Assembly (NCBI RefSeq): GCF_014647675.1
Contig: NZ_BMPQ01000001.1
Coordinates: 653,133-717,132, forward strand
DNA: 64,000 bases
Reading direction: 5' to 3'
Source: Streptomyces flaveus
GTDB lineage: Bacteria > Actinomycetota > Actinomycetes > Streptomycetales > Streptomycetaceae
This document shows positions 1-10,539 of this stretch, one piece after another (the first letter of the stretch is position 1; each line of letters starts with the position of its first letter). The position numbers and the translations under genes are program-made. The notes beneath the pieces are model-generated. The model was not told where the DNA came from, did no database searches, and saw only the letters and a list, made by a program, of their open reading frames with translations.

Positions 1-6
1 CGTGTC

Positions 7-1113
7 TCAACGCAACTGGAGCACGCTTCTGACGCCGGCGTGGTCGGAGGGCCACAGGCCTGACGGGGTGCGGTCGGCTTGGGCGTCGCCCACCCGGTTG
101 GTCGCCAGCGCGGTGACCTTGCCGCGGAAGAGCACGTAGTCGATGCGCTGGGTGAGGTTGGAGGTGGGGTTGCGCAGGTCGGGGGCCTGGCAGCAGGTGA
201 AGCCGGGGGTGCGGGGGCGGGTGGCGGTCCAGGCGTCGGTGAATCCGGCGGCCAGGAGGTGGTTGTAGCTCTGGGTGTTGGTTCCCGGTGTTGCGCCGAC
301 TCCGCCGGCGGCCGAGTTGAGGTCGCCGAGCAGCACGGTGGGGAGCGTGGTGTTCAGCGGGCCCGCGAGCAGTTCGTCGGTCTGTGCTTCCTGGACGGCG
401 GGGGCGGCGGGCTCGAGATGGGTGGTCACCACTCGGGTGGTGCGGCCGCGCAGCGTGGCGTCGGCCGCGACCCAGCCGCGCTCGACCCGCAGGGGCGGAT
501 TGGGCGGGCAGCCCAGCACGGGGCGGCAGATGGGCACATGATTCTGGAACCGGGCGGCCTGCGCGTTGGCCACGGAGAAGTTACGTGCGGGCAGGTCGGT
601 GCGGGCCAGGAGTACGTCGCGGTCGGTGAGGCGGATGTCCTGCAAACCGCTGGGCGTGGAGCGCGGGGCCTCGAAGTCGCTGCCGACGGTGACGCTGGCC
701 ACGGCCGCGTAGTGCTTGCCCCGGGCGGAGAGCTCGTCGAGAAGGATCTGCAGGAAGTCGTACTCGACGTGGGTGGCGCTGCCCGGTCCGGCAGGCGTCT
801 GGCTGCGCCACAGCACGGCTTCCTGGAGGCCCACGAGGTGAGGGTCGCTTTCGGCGATCTCGTCGGCCAGCGCCTCGGCGCGCTCGGGGAAGTCCGTCGC
901 CTGGACGTTCGCCCACACCGCGGTCACCGCGTCGACGAGCCCCTGTCGGCTGGTGGCGGCGAGGACGGGCGCGAGGTCGGCGCCCAGGTAGAGGTTGCGG
1001 GTCATGACCCGCAAAGGAGTCCGCTCCCCCTCGGCGGCCGAGGCCGCGCCGAGTGCCCCGGGTGCGAGAAGCGCGAGTGCGCACAGGACGGATGTGAACC
1101 AACGGCGAGTCAT
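7..1113 (-). CDS. Secreted endonuclease/exonuclease/phosphatase (EEP) family protein
   Basis: The 368-residue product has an N-terminal signal peptide (arginines, then a Leu/Ala-rich core ending near SAAEG), so it is probably exported. The body matches the EEP fold: an N-terminal MTRNLYLGADL strand, a central TTHLEP segment, GDLNS, and a C-terminal SDHAGV. These are the usual Asp/Asn/His metal and phosphate-binding motifs. EEP enzymes hydrolyse phosphodiesters, and the substrate here is unknown. An upstream TTG is possible, but ATG at 1113 is preceded by GAAAGGG at a good distance and starts directly on the signal peptide. Confidence 0.85.
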   Translation of the reverse strand: MTRRWFTSVLCALALLAPGALGAASAAEGERTPLRVMTRNLYLGADLAPVLAATSRQGLVDAVTAVWANVQATDFPERAEALADEIAESDPHLVGLQEAVLWRSQTPAGPGSATHVEYDFLQILLDELSARGKHYAAVASVTVGSDFEAPRSTPSGLQDIRLTDRDVLLARTDLPARNFSVANAQAARFQNHVPICRPVLGCPPNPPLRVERGWVAADATLRGRTTRVVTTHLEPAAPAVQEAQTDELLAGPLNTTLPTVLLGDLNSAAGGVGATPGTNTQSYNHLLAAGFTDAWTATRPRTPGFTCCQAPDLRNPTSNLTQRIDYVLFRGKVTALATNRVGDAQADRTPSGLWPSDHAGVRSVLQLR

Positions 1114-1250
1114 GCGGGCAGCCCTTTCGGTCAAAGCGGGCGAATACCCGCATCTCCGCCGAAATCTAAAACGGTTGACGGGATGGGGCGATCCAGGTGT
1201 GGGCCGAGCGGCCTACGGTTCGCTTGAACGCGCCGGAGTCGCCTCCGGGA

Positions 1251-1286
1251 TCCCCATGGGGAAGTGCTTGAACTTTCCCATGGGGA
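1251..1286. repeat. Imperfect 15-bp inverted repeat containing two CCCATGGG palindromes
   Basis: The arms TCCCCATGGGGAAGT (1251-1265) and ACTTTCCCATGGGGA (1272-1286) are complementary with one mismatch around a 6-base spacer. It lies exactly where the truncated DUF5753 gene begins. It could be an operator for the regulator pair or the scar of the event that removed the gene's 5' half. Confidence 0.55.
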
Positions 1287-1693
1287 ATATCGTGACCGTC
1301 CACAAGGCCATACTGACGCGCCCTGAGGCCCCGGATGCCTGGTTCGTCGTCAACGAAGCTGCCCTCCACAACGTCATCGGAGATCGGCCGTTGATAAGGG
1401 AGCAGCTCGAACGGGTCCTGGAATCATCGGAGTTGCCAAGCGTCACCGTGCAGGTCCTCCCGTTCGACTCCGGCACCTACCCGACCACGGGGTCGTTCAC
1501 CATGCTCGGTTTCCCCGATCCCGAGGACCCGGACATCGTGTACCGGGACGGCATCACCGACGCCGTCTATCTCGAAGGCGAGCATCATGTGCGCGAGTAC
1601 ACGAGGGCCTTCGACGGGTTGCGGGCAGCCGCGTTGAGCCCGCAGCGTTCCGCCCAACTGATCAAGTCCATCGTGAAGGAATACGCAACATGA
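1280..1693 (+). pseudogene. 5'-truncated DUF5753 (Scr1/WhiJ-like) regulator remnant
   Basis: The open frame encodes the second half of a DUF5753 effector domain: an ALLTRPE-like start (here AILTRPEAPDAWFVV), EQLERVLE, VTVQVLPFDSG, a FDGLRAAALSP segment and a final LI-S-IVKE helix. Full members are about 270-290 residues with an N-terminal XRE helix-turn-helix. Neither the HTH nor the first part of DUF5753 is found upstream, where only about 137 residues can be read from ATG 1280. The stop overlaps the next gene's start (ATGA), the usual arrangement with DUF397. I infer a decayed gene; expression as a short protein is possible. Confidence 0.7.
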
Positions 1694-1884
1694 ACGCTTC
1701 AGAGCCCACTCCCGACCGCATCTCTCCGTGGTTCAAGTCCTCTTACAGCAACGGTGCGGGGGGCGAATGCATCGAGTGCGCCCACGGCGTGGACGGTGCC
1801 TTCGTGCGCGATTCCAAGAACGACGGTGGACCTGTGGTCGCCATCCGTGCGCACGCGTGGGAGGCCTTTGTACGCGGGCTCTGA
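1690..1884 (+). CDS. DUF397 domain protein
   Basis: This complete 64-residue DUF397 protein has the family signatures WFKSSYSNGAGGECIE, VRDSKN and a C-terminal W-AFV-G. DUF397 proteins are small partners of XRE-DUF5753 regulators, usually encoded directly downstream. Here the ATG overlaps the stop of the truncated DUF5753 frame, so the ancestral pair is visible although the DNA-binding half is lost. Its function without a partner is unclear; it may act with a regulator elsewhere. Confidence 0.85.
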   Translation: MNASEPTPDRISPWFKSSYSNGAGGECIECAHGVDGAFVRDSKNDGGPVVAIRAHAWEAFVRGL

Positions 1885-1920
1885 AGGCGGTGGAGCAGGA
1901 GCACTGACTGCAAGTTGCGG

Positions 1921-3093
1921 TTACGCCAGCGACCTTCGCACAGCATCAACCAGCGACTCCGCACGCACATCGTCAAGGCCACCGATGATGTGGTTCATCG
2001 CGTAGCAGAAGGCGATGCCGTGCTCCGGGTCGGCGAAGGCGAGTGAGCCGCCTCGGCCCGCGTGGCCGAAGGAATTCGGCCCGGTCATGGGGTTGGTCTC
2101 GGTGGGCAGCATGTATCCGGAGCTGAGCCGGCTCGGCATCACCATCACCTGGTCCGTGCCGCTGGCCTGCTCCTTGGTCGCCGATGCGAGGGTCTCGGGG
2201 GTGAGCAGGCGTACTCCGTCCACCTCTCCGATCAACGCGGCGTACATCCGAGCCAGTCCGCGTGCCGTGCCGATGCCGTTGGAGGCCGGGAGCTCCGCGG
2301 CTTGTACCTCGGGCGAGTTGAAGTCGATCTCGGCCGGGTCGGTGACCTGGAACGCCCTGTTGCTGAACGAGTTCGGGTCGCGCCAAGCGGCGACCATTTC
2401 GCGAAGTTCCTCGGGGATCGACTCTGGGGGCACGGTGGTGAAATCGACCTCGGGCTGCTGGTACGCCATGCGGCTGACTCGGTGGCGTTCACTCGCGGGC
2501 AACCCGATGAAGAAGTCCAGTCCCAGGGGGCTGGCGATCTCGTCGGCGAAGAAGCGGCCCGGCGTACGGCCGGACACCCGGCGGATCACCTCGCCGACCA
2601 GCCAGCCCCAGGTCCGGCCGTGATACCCGTGCGCTGTGCCTGGAGTCCACAGGGGACGCTGAGCGGCCAGAGCGGCCACCATCGGCTGCCAGGCCAACGC
2701 CTCAGCCAGCGGCACCGGTTGGTCCAGGGCGACCAGGCCGGCCTGGTGGGACAACAGCCAGCGCACCGGGATCTCCGCCTTGCCGTTCGCGGCGAACTCC
2801 GGCCAGTACTCGGTCACCGGCGCATCCAGGTCCAGCGCGCCGCGCTCGGCCAGCAGGTGCGCCGCGGTCGCGGTTGCCCCCTTGGTCGCCGAGTAGACCA
2901 GTTGCAGAGTGTCCCGCGCCCACGGCCGATCCGTGTCAGGGTCGGCGATGCCACCCCAGAGGTCCACCACCGGTCGGCCATCCCGGTACACGCACACCGC
3001 CGCGCCGATGTCCCCATGCCGGGCGAAGTTCGCCGCGAACGCCTCGCGCACCGGCTCGAACCCGGCCTCGACCTCACCGTCGATCGTCGTCAT
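1921..3093 (-). CDS. Serine hydrolase, beta-lactamase/family VIII esterase type
   Basis: The 390-residue product shows the class C beta-lactamase/EstB fold: the Ser-x-x-Lys nucleophile in LVYSATKGAT and a Tyr motif YHGRTWGW in the middle. The C-terminal glycine-rich strand reads FGHAGRGGS. There is no signal peptide, so it is probably a cytoplasmic esterase rather than a resistance enzyme. The longer frame upstream has atypical composition. I start at ATG 3093; an in-frame ATG at 3102 is the alternative. Confidence 0.85.
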   Translation of the reverse strand: MTTIDGEVEAGFEPVREAFAANFARHGDIGAAVCVYRDGRPVVDLWGGIADPDTDRPWARDTLQLVYSATKGATATAAHLLAERGALDLDAPVTEYWPEFAANGKAEIPVRWLLSHQAGLVALDQPVPLAEALAWQPMVAALAAQRPLWTPGTAHGYHGRTWGWLVGEVIRRVSGRTPGRFFADEIASPLGLDFFIGLPASERHRVSRMAYQQPEVDFTTVPPESIPEELREMVAAWRDPNSFSNRAFQVTDPAEIDFNSPEVQAAELPASNGIGTARGLARMYAALIGEVDGVRLLTPETLASATKEQASGTDQVMVMPSRLSSGYMLPTETNPMTGPNSFGHAGRGGSLAFADPEHGIAFCYAMNHIIGGLDDVRAESLVDAVRRSLA

Positions 3094-3214
3094 GCCGACC
3101 ATCCTGGCATTCTGTCCGCCGGGCTCCGAGAGGGCGGGCTCGGCGCACAGTTGGTACCAATCAGGCGGTGACGCGCAGCACCTGAAGACGCTCGCGTAAC
3201 TCACGGACTGAGGG

Positions 3215-3703
3215 TCAGCTGTCCCCGCCACCGCAGTCATAGTTCTCCACGGCGTCGAAGGCGGGACGGTTGCGCTCGCCGTACACCGGATCCAGGACAT
3301 CATTCGCGTTGGCGCCCGATTTCAAATTGCTCACCGAGGTATCGATCGCCTTGAGCACCGTACGGAACTCTTCGGCGATGTCCGGCGGCGCGCTCGCCCG
3401 CATCGGCTCACCGGTGTCGGCGATCAAGGCGGCCTTCCTCCGCAGCTCTTTGAAGTCCAGCGGCTCCCCTTCAATCGCCGCACCCACTTCGGCGCTGTAG
3501 GCAATGACACCCATCTGGAAGAGCGACAGATCAAGGCAGAAGGGCGAGGTTGGCGTGGCGCTCGGGCGTGCGGTCGATGCGCTGGGCGATGGGCTGGACG
3601 AGGCCGGGGCCGATGCCGGTGGCGCAGCGTCCGGGGAACTGGAGCAGCCCGCCGTCATCAGCGCGGCGGCCATCGCGAGGATCCATCTGCGTGGGGCGGT
3701 CAT
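3215..3703 (-). CDS. Putative lipoprotein of unknown function
   Basis: About 162 residues. The start MTAPRRW is followed by a hydrophobic core and the lipobox LMTAGC, then a Ser/Pro/Ala linker, so this is a membrane-anchored lipoprotein. The mature part is helical with no motif I recognise; cysteines at PFCLDL and YDCGGG could form a disulphide. The start at 3703 was chosen because it gives a standard lipoprotein signal; ATG 3763 would add 20 residues. No clear ribosome site is seen for either. Confidence 0.7.
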   Translation of the reverse strand: MTAPRRWILAMAAALMTAGCSSSPDAAPPASAPASSSPSPSASTARPSATPTSPFCLDLSLFQMGVIAYSAEVGAAIEGEPLDFKELRRKAALIADTGEPMRASAPPDIAEEFRTVLKAIDTSVSNLKSGANANDVLDPVYGERNRPAFDAVENYDCGGGDS

Positions 3704-3817
3704 GGGCGGAGAGTAGGCGACGGAGTCCGGGAGGGGTCCCGGCAGACAAACGTCGTGCTTCATGAGTGGCTGGCGTCGACACGGTGGAGTCCGCTCATGT
3801 CCTCCACCGATCCGTAG

Positions 3818-4321
3818 GTGCGGTGGAGGTGGTGCCAAGTGGCCGACGGTAGGTCTCTCACCTGGACAGGCAATCCATTTCCCAGCCTCATGCTGGGGTG
3901 TGGCTGCATGCCGGTGGCCATCCTCCTCGCGACAGCGCCGGCGAAGATCTTCTCGCTGCCGACCGGATGGGCGATGGTCATCATGCAGGTCTGTGTGGTC
4001 CTCGCCATGGTGGCGGGCCTGTTCGAGGTCCACACGGTGGAGTTCACCGAACAGCGGGTGCGTCTGGTGAGCAACGCCCGCACGCGCATCAGGGACGTGA
4101 CCGATCTGGAATCGGTCGAGATCGTCCACTCAGGCAACACCGAAGACGGGTACACCCAGACGTCCCTACGCCTGACCTGGTCAGGCAGCCACCGGGGAAG
4201 CCACACGATCGACGACAACCACGACGCCGCGCTGGCCCACTCACTCACCCGCGTACTCGGGACTCGCCTGCACATGAGCGAACGCTGGAAGACACTCGAA
4301 CCGCCTCCACCTGAGGCCTAG
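3818..4321 (+). CDS. Hypothetical membrane-associated protein
   Basis: This reads 167 residues from a GTG. Two hydrophobic stretches, around MPVAILLATAPAKIF and WAMVIMQVCVVLAMVAGLF, are followed by a soluble part with beta-rich EVHTVEFTEQRVRLV and a charged C-terminus. The layout (two membrane helices, then a small beta domain) resembles short PH-like membrane proteins, but I cannot name the family. The start is uncertain because no strong ribosome site is visible. Confidence 0.55.
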   Translation: MRWRWCQVADGRSLTWTGNPFPSLMLGCGCMPVAILLATAPAKIFSLPTGWAMVIMQVCVVLAMVAGLFEVHTVEFTEQRVRLVSNARTRIRDVTDLESVEIVHSGNTEDGYTQTSLRLTWSGSHRGSHTIDDNHDAALAHSLTRVLGTRLHMSERWKTLEPPPPEA

Positions 4322-4505
4322 TTGCTCACTGTGGGATGCGAGGTGGACGGCGCACATCCGCCGACGCTTCGAACTCGACGCGCTCTTCGCGAATCACGAC
4401 GTTCTGATGACGGGCCGGATTGCGGTGCCGGGCCTCTGAGCAGAGTCGGTGAATGGTGCGGTCACTTCCCGGCCGACGAGCGGGATGTTTGGAAAAGGAG
4501 CCCCT

Positions 4506-5057
4506 GTGAGCCTTGAGCTGCGGCACTACACCGACATGAACCCGGTGCGCCAGACGATCGTGGACATCCATGTCGAGGTCCGTCAGCGCGACTTGGGGCT
4601 CACCGGGCCCTTCTACACCGCCGAACGCTTCAACGAGCGCCTGACAAGCCACCGTTCGGAACCCGGTTGGGAGACGGTCATCGCCTACGACGGCACCGAG
4701 CCCGCAGGCTTCACGTACGCCACCCCCCTCGGCCCCAACACCCGCTGGTGGACAACCATGACCACCCAACTACCCGACGGCTACACGACCGAGACGGGCA
4801 AGCGCACCCTCGCGCTGAACGAGATCGTCGTCCGCCGCCCGTGGCGCGGCACCGGCCTCGCCCGCCGCATCCACGAGGAACTCCTGGCCGGCCGAGGCGA
4901 AGAACGGGTCACACTGCTGGTCAACCCGAAGGCAGGAGACGGCAAAGTCCAGGCCGTGTACGAGCGTTGGGGATACGAGAAGATCGGTGAGCAGCAGCCG
5001 TTCCCCGACTCCCCCGTGTTCGCCGCGATGATGCGCGACCCGCTGCACCGGGCGTGA
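4506..5057 (+). CDS. GNAT-family N-acetyltransferase
   Basis: The 183-residue product has the GNAT layout. The acceptor-side half ends in LNEIVVRRPWRGTGLARRIHEELL, where RRPWRGTGLA is the acetyl-CoA pyrophosphate loop (motif A). It is followed by VTLLVNP and YERWGYEKIGEQ (motif B). The GTG start at 4506 is supported by AAAGGAG five bases upstream. The acceptor substrate cannot be told. It converges on the urease operon across a strong hairpin. Confidence 0.85.
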   Translation: MSLELRHYTDMNPVRQTIVDIHVEVRQRDLGLTGPFYTAERFNERLTSHRSEPGWETVIAYDGTEPAGFTYATPLGPNTRWWTTMTTQLPDGYTTETGKRTLALNEIVVRRPWRGTGLARRIHEELLAGRGEERVTLLVNPKAGDGKVQAVYERWGYEKIGEQQPFPDSPVFAAMMRDPLHRA

Positions 5058-5104
5058 CCGTCACAGAATCCTGATCAGCAGCCGAAGGTGGGAGAACGCG
5101 GTGC

Positions 5105-5130
5105 CCCGCCGCCCGCCGAGGGGCGGCGGG
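5105..5130. terminator. Hairpin between convergent acetyltransferase and ureD
   Basis: A perfect 10-bp GC stem (CCCGCCGCCC/GGGCGGCGGG) with a 6-base loop lies between the + strand acetyltransferase stop and the - strand ureD stop. It is placed to terminate both transcripts. Confidence 0.6.
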
Positions 5131-5139
5131 CCGTCCGCG

Positions 5140-5984
5140 CTACTCTCGGAGGGCGTGTGCGAGGGCTTCGTCGAGCAGTTCCCGCAGGGCCGAGGAGGTC
5201 GGTGCGACGGCGGTGGCGAGCAGTGCCGGGCCGCCTGCCAGCGGTGTGAGGACGGCGGACCCGTCCTGGGAGCCCTCGCGGAGGAGGACGGGGTCGCGGC
5301 GAGTGCCCATCTCCGGGTCGACGAGCAGGAGTTGGCCGACGGCGCGGTGTCCGTGCAGGACGGCCGGGCCGTCCCAGCCGGGCTCTGGGGCCCCGTATGC
5401 CGTCTGCTGGTCGAGCAGCGGTCTTCCGGCACGGCGGACCAGGAGCCGGCTGACCAGGTGGCCCGGATCCTCGTCGGTCCGGCCCAGGAGCTGCTCCTCC
5501 CGTAGCAACAGCCGGGCGGTGGCGGCGAGTTCGACGGTGTACGTCTGCCGGAGGTTGCTGCCGGCGGCGCTGATCAGCGGCTGGGGCAGCCAGCGCAGGC
5601 CGGCGTGTTCGCCGGCGGTGAGCCGTACGTCGTAGGTGGCCGGGGCGGTGGTGGGGCCGCGCAGGGCAAGCGTGGCGGCGGCCGTCGTGACCTCCAGTAC
5701 GGCCCGGTCCCCGGCGGTGACGTCGATGGTGAGCCGGTCGCCGCCGAGGGGGGCGCTCATCGCACCGATGATGCCCACCTTGGCGGAACTCCCGTCGGTG
5801 CGCATGCGCCGAAGGTGGAACGGGCCGTCACTGCGTAGCTGCGGAAGCGTGGTGACGCGTCCGTTGTACGCGGCGTGGATGCGGGCTGTTGCCCGCACAC
5901 CGTGCGGGTGCCCGGCGGGCTCCTCGGCGCCGGAGAGGGCTCCGGCCAACGCTGCCCGGTCATTGACGAGTTGTGCGGCGGGGC

Positions 5985-5988
<4 letters not shown>
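5140..5988 (-). CDS. ureD: Urease accessory protein UreD
   Basis: This 282-residue UreD/UreH protein carries the family's [17 protein letters not shown] and a later [11 protein letters not shown] strand. UreD is the scaffold that binds apo-urease and recruits UreF and UreG for nickel insertion. Its ATG overlaps the ureG stop (ATGA), showing translational coupling. It is the last gene of the ureAB-C-F-G-D operon. Confidence 0.9.
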
Positions 5989-6680
<692 letters not shown>

Positions 6681-6709
6681 GAAGAACTCCAGGTGGGCGG
6701 GGGAAGGTT

Positions 6710-7384
6710 TCAGGAGGCGAAGAGCCGGACGCTCCAGGCGGCGTGCTGTTCACCGGTGATGTCCAGCAGCGGCGAGGACGCCGACGGCAGGGCGTCGATG
6801 CCCTCGGCCGCGACGCGGTCCGCGGCCTGGGCGGCGGCTGTGGCGACGGCGTCGGTCTCGGAGCTGAGGCGGGCCAGCAGCCCCGAGGCGTCGAGCGGGT
6901 CGAGGCTGAGCAGGCGCACTGCCGCAGTGGCCGGGCCGCCGGCGTTCTCGTACGCGGCGGCATGGGCGGCGTCCAGTGGGGTGAGCCCGGCGGCCCGGGC
7001 GGCGAGGCCCAGCACGAGCGGCTGGTGGGCGCCTTGGGGACGTTCGGCGGCCAGCCGTTCCAGGTCTTCGGACGGGAAGGTGGCACGGGCTGCGCGCATC
7101 ATCTGCCGGCCGAGCCGGCGGGCGACGGCGCGCAGCGCGGGGGCGGGGGTGCGTGCGTCGGCGGCGTCGTCCAGCAGCAGCGGGTCGACTCCGGCGGCGG
7201 CCGCGGCGGCCAGGCCGGCCATGGTCAGGCCGGTGGTGTGCAGACGGCCGCGGCAGAATGCCTCCAGGCTGTCGGTGTCGTGTACGGCTTGGTGGGCGAT
7301 TGCGGCTTCGACGCCGCCGGAGTGGGCGTGCCCTCCGGCGGGGAAGCGGCCGTCGGCCAGCAGGAGCAGGGCTGCACGGCTCAT
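6710..7384 (-). CDS. ureF: Urease accessory protein UreF
   Basis: The 224-residue all-helical UreF opens with [21 protein letters not shown], the conserved start of the family. UreF bridges UreD and UreG in the activation complex and gates GTP hydrolysis. It sits between ureC and ureG, with 29 bases to ureG. Confidence 0.9.
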   Translation of the reverse strand: MSRAALLLLADGRFPAGGHAHSGGVEAAIAHQAVHDTDSLEAFCRGRLHTTGLTMAGLAAAAAAGVDPLLLDDAADARTPAPALRAVARRLGRQMMRAARATFPSEDLERLAAERPQGAHQPLVLGLAARAAGLTPLDAAHAAAYENAGGPATAAVRLLSLDPLDASGLLARLSSETDAVATAAAQAADRVAAEGIDALPSASSPLLDITGEQHAAWSVRLFAS

Positions 7385-7455
7385 GGGTGAGCGGCTGCCT
7401 TTCGCAGGGTCGGAAGAGGTGCCGAGCGCGGGCGGGCGAGGCGTACCCGCCCGGG

Positions 7456-7490
7456 GCCCGGCCGCAGTGCTGTTGCTCCGACGGCCGGGC
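7456..7490 (-). other. Intergenic hairpin between ureC and ureF
   Basis: A 9-bp stem (GCCCGGCCG/CGGCCGGGC) with a 17-base loop lies in the 117-base gap between the ureC stop and the ureF start. There is no T-run. It could stabilise the ureABC part of the transcript or lower accessory-gene expression. Confidence 0.4.
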
Positions 7491-7501
7491 AGACGGCGGT
7501 T

Positions 7502-9550
7502 TCAGAAGAGGAAGTACCGCTGTGCCAGGGGTACTTCGGTGACGTAGGAGCGCGGCACGGTCGCACCATTGAGTTCGGTGCGGGCGTCGGATGTGGTCGC
7601 ACCGCCGATGGTGACCTCGAAGCTGTTGTGGTCGACTTCCAGGCTCGTCAGCGCAGTGCCGTCGTTCAGTTTCATGTCGGCCTTCGTGATGTGCCGGGTG
7701 CTGGTGATGTCCATGAAGTCCTTGTCGAGACCGAGACCCGGATGACTGCTGGTGCCGTCTCCGTTGAGTTTGCCGGCCACGCCCGGAGCCACGAAGTTCA
7801 CCGAGTTGCGTCCCGGGGAGCGGCCGGTGGAGCCCCAGACCGGGCGCGGCAGGTAGGGCTGCGGCGTCGTGATCGAAGCATTGGCGTCGCCGACCTGCGC
7901 GTATGCGAGCTGCCCGCCCTTGAGGAGCATGTGCGGCTTGACGCCGAAGAACTTCGGCTCCCACAGCACCAGGTCGGCGAGCTTCCCCGTCTGCACGGAG
8001 CCGACATGGCCGTCGATGCCGTGCGTGATCGCCGGGTTGATCGTGTACTTGGCGACGTACCGGCGCGCACGGAAGTTGTCGCTCGGCTGTAGCTGCTGGT
8101 CGTTGAAGGAGTGGTGCGTGTCGTTGGTGTCGTCGGTGATCGTGCGGACGTTTGCTGCTTCGAGGTCTTCCTTCAGCGGCCCGTAGCGGCACTTCATGAC
8201 GTGCGCGGTCTGCCAGGTGCGCATGATCATCTCGCCGATGCGGCCCATCGCCTGGGCGTCGGAGGACATCATGGAGATGGCGCCCATGTCGTGCAGGAGG
8301 TCCTCCGCGGCCATGGTGGACGGCCGGATCCGGGAGTCGGCGAAGGCCATGTCCGCCGGAATCTCCGGGTTGAGGTGATGGCACACGATCATCATGTCGA
8401 CGTGCTCCTTGACGGTGTTGACCGTCAGGGGACGTGTCGGGTTGGTCGAGGCCGGCAGCACGTTCGCTTCCTTGACCAGCTCGATCATGTCCGGCGCGTG
8501 ACCGCCGCCGGCACCCTCGACATGGAAGACATGGATGGAGCGTGCCTTCTTCTTGGTGAACTTGCCCCCGGCGTCCCTGCCGTCGCCGGTGAAGGCTGCC
8601 CGTGTGCTCTCCAGGAACCCCGACTCGTTCAGTGAGTCGGCGTGCAGAGCGAGCTGGACACCACGCTCTTCGCAGATGTCCAGGGCCCGGTCGATCACCG
8701 CGGGCGTGGCGCCCCAGTCCTCGTGGATCTTGAAGCCGCAGACACCGGCGTCCACCTGCGCGTTGAGCTCATGCTCGTTCATCGTGCTGCCCTTGCCGAG
8801 CAGGCCGATGTTGACCGGGAACTCATCCAGCGCCTCGAAGACCCGCCTGATGTGCCACGCGCCCGGGGTCACGGTGGTGGCCGTGCTTCCCTCGGCCGGT
8901 CCCGTGCCGCCGCCGATCAGGGTGGTCACACCCGAGGCCAGAGCCTCGTGGATCTCCTCGGGGCAGATGAAGTGGACATGAGTGTCCACACCTCCCGCGG
9001 TGAGGATCCGCCCGTTGCCGGAGACGACCTCGGTGCTCGGCCCGATGACGAAGTTTGTCGGCGTCACCGGCGGGGCTTCCTTCGTGGGCCCACGATCCGG
9101 CATCTCGAAGCGCGTGATCTTGTCCATCGTCTCGGGGTTGTACGCCTTGCCGATGGCCGCGATCCTGCCGTCGCGGATGCCGATGTCGGCCTTGACCACG
9201 CCCCACCAGTCGAGGATCAGCGCGCCCGTGATGACGGTGTCGACGGGCCTGTGGTCCGTGTCATCGCCTTCGCTGTTCCTCCCGTCCCTGGCGAGGTGCG
9301 ACATTCCCATCGACTCGCGGATCACCTTGCCGCCGCCGAAGACCATCTCATTGCCGCTGCACGAAGGGCCGCCGCTCCAGTCGGCCTCGATCTCCAGCGT
9401 GAGGTCGGTGTCGGCGAGCCGGACCCGGTCCCGCGTGGTCGGCCCGTACAGCGCGGTGTAATCCGCCCGCGTCAGCTCATTGCTCGGCTTCGGCCGGCCC
9501 TTCACCGGCTGCGGCGCCTGGCCGCGGGTCTGTCCCTGCGTGTTACTCAT
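7502..9550 (-). CDS. ureC: Urease catalytic (alpha) subunit, extended divergent form
   Basis: UreC hydrolyses urea at a dinickel centre. The active-site set is intact: H191 and H193 (DTHVHF), carbamylated K274 (GFKIHEDWG), H303 ([12 protein letters not shown]), H343 ([13 protein letters not shown]), flap C390-H391 (VCHHL) and D431 (SSDAQAMGR). The C-terminus is the usual QRYFLF. At 682 residues it is about 110 longer than typical alpha subunits (about 570). By eye, extra segments lie near residues 83-103, 143-168, 320-338, 455-480 and 590-650. The N-terminus adds a Gln/Pro-rich tail. The ATG overlaps the ureAB stop. Confidence 0.95.
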   Translation of the reverse strand: MSNTQGQTRGQAPQPVKGRPKPSNELTRADYTALYGPTTRDRVRLADTDLTLEIEADWSGGPSCSGNEMVFGGGKVIRESMGMSHLARDGRNSEGDDTDHRPVDTVITGALILDWWGVVKADIGIRDGRIAAIGKAYNPETMDKITRFEMPDRGPTKEAPPVTPTNFVIGPSTEVVSGNGRILTAGGVDTHVHFICPEEIHEALASGVTTLIGGGTGPAEGSTATTVTPGAWHIRRVFEALDEFPVNIGLLGKGSTMNEHELNAQVDAGVCGFKIHEDWGATPAVIDRALDICEERGVQLALHADSLNESGFLESTRAAFTGDGRDAGGKFTKKKARSIHVFHVEGAGGGHAPDMIELVKEANVLPASTNPTRPLTVNTVKEHVDMMIVCHHLNPEIPADMAFADSRIRPSTMAAEDLLHDMGAISMMSSDAQAMGRIGEMIMRTWQTAHVMKCRYGPLKEDLEAANVRTITDDTNDTHHSFNDQQLQPSDNFRARRYVAKYTINPAITHGIDGHVGSVQTGKLADLVLWEPKFFGVKPHMLLKGGQLAYAQVGDANASITTPQPYLPRPVWGSTGRSPGRNSVNFVAPGVAGKLNGDGTSSHPGLGLDKDFMDITSTRHITKADMKLNDGTALTSLEVDHNSFEVTIGGATTSDARTELNGATVPRSYVTEVPLAQRYFLF

Positions 9551-10404
9551 CGGACGATCCCTTCGCGCAGTCCCTGGATCTTGGTCAGGTCGCTGGTGTT
9601 GCTGCCGCCGGCCGTGACATCACCCTGGATCTGCACCAGTTCCACACAGCACTCGTCGCCGGGTTCGAAGCGCACGGCCGTGCCGGCGGCGATGTTGAGC
9701 CGTCGGCCCTTCGCCGCATCGCAGTTCCACAGACTGCGGTCATCCGGGACTGTCTGACCGGCAGGGACCTCGATGCTGACGACCTTGAGCCCCGGGTTGA
9801 CCTCGGCGAAGTGATAGTGGGAGGCGACCTGAATGGGACGGTCCGACTCGTTCTTCACCTTGATCTTCGTCTTGCCCGGCCCCGGCAAGGTGGTGGCGTC
9901 CCTCTGCAGGCTGATGCCCTGCGTGTCCCCGTCGAGGTGCACATTGAAGGAGATCGCGTCGTACCGGGAGACTGTGTCGTCGTCCTCGTCGCAGCACACA
10001 GGCGAGGTGCCGCTGTCATCGCAGTCGACCGGGGAGCCTGGTTTGCGGGGCGGCTGGGGGTGCTCGACCTTGCCCGGGTAGACCTCGCTCTCCTCTGCAC
10101 CCTCCGGGATGGGGTCGTGGATGGTCACCAGCTTGGTGCCGTCCGGGAAGGTGGCCTCCACCTGGACGTTCTTGATCATCTCCGGGACGCCGTCCATCAC
10201 CTCATCACGGGTGAACAACTGCCGACCCGAGTCCATGATGTCGCTGACCGTCTTGCCGTCACGCGCCGCCTCAAAGACGTGCACCGCCAGCAGGGCCATC
10301 ACTTCCGGATAGTTGAGGCGCAGCCCGCGGTCGCGGCGCCTTTGTGCAACGTCGGCCGCGACATGGATCAACAGGCGCTCCCGCTCATGCGGAGTCAAAT
10401 GCAC
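9547..10404 (-). CDS. ureAB: Fused urease gamma-beta subunit
   Basis: Residues 1-100 are the gamma subunit ([19 protein letters not shown], then [20 protein letters not shown]). Residues from about 150 are the beta subunit ([20 protein letters not shown], then [17 protein letters not shown]). The linker holds a Cys/Asp-rich patch, [17 protein letters not shown], and the beta end is unusual ([13 protein letters not shown]). I chose GTG 10404 because family members start at this His-Leu-Thr-Pro-His block. An in-frame ATG at 10503 would add 33 residues and has no better ribosome site. Confidence 0.85.
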   Translation of the reverse strand: MHLTPHERERLLIHVAADVAQRRRDRGLRLNYPEVMALLAVHVFEAARDGKTVSDIMDSGRQLFTRDEVMDGVPEMIKNVQVEATFPDGTKLVTIHDPIPEGAEESEVYPGKVEHPQPPRKPGSPVDCDDSGTSPVCCDEDDDTVSRYDAISFNVHLDGDTQGISLQRDATTLPGPGKTKIKVKNESDRPIQVASHYHFAEVNPGLKVVSIEVPAGQTVPDDRSLWNCDAAKGRRLNIAAGTAVRFEPGDECCVELVQIQGDVTAGGSNTSDLTKIQGLREGIVR

Positions 10405-10539
10405 GATGAGCCATTTCTCTTGGTCGGACAGTGCATGCGGCCAGGCACGCCGGAGAACACGAACACGTTCCCCCCAGGATGCAACCGGGCGCTCCTCGAT
10501 CATCAGCGGGCAAGATCGACTAAAGCGACCAAATGGCAG

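Noticed and set aside
3815..4275. Minus-strand gene opposite the hypothetical membrane protein at 3818-4321
   Set aside because: The antisense frame is His/Arg/Ser-rich and lacks domains. The + strand frame has credible membrane helices and a beta domain.
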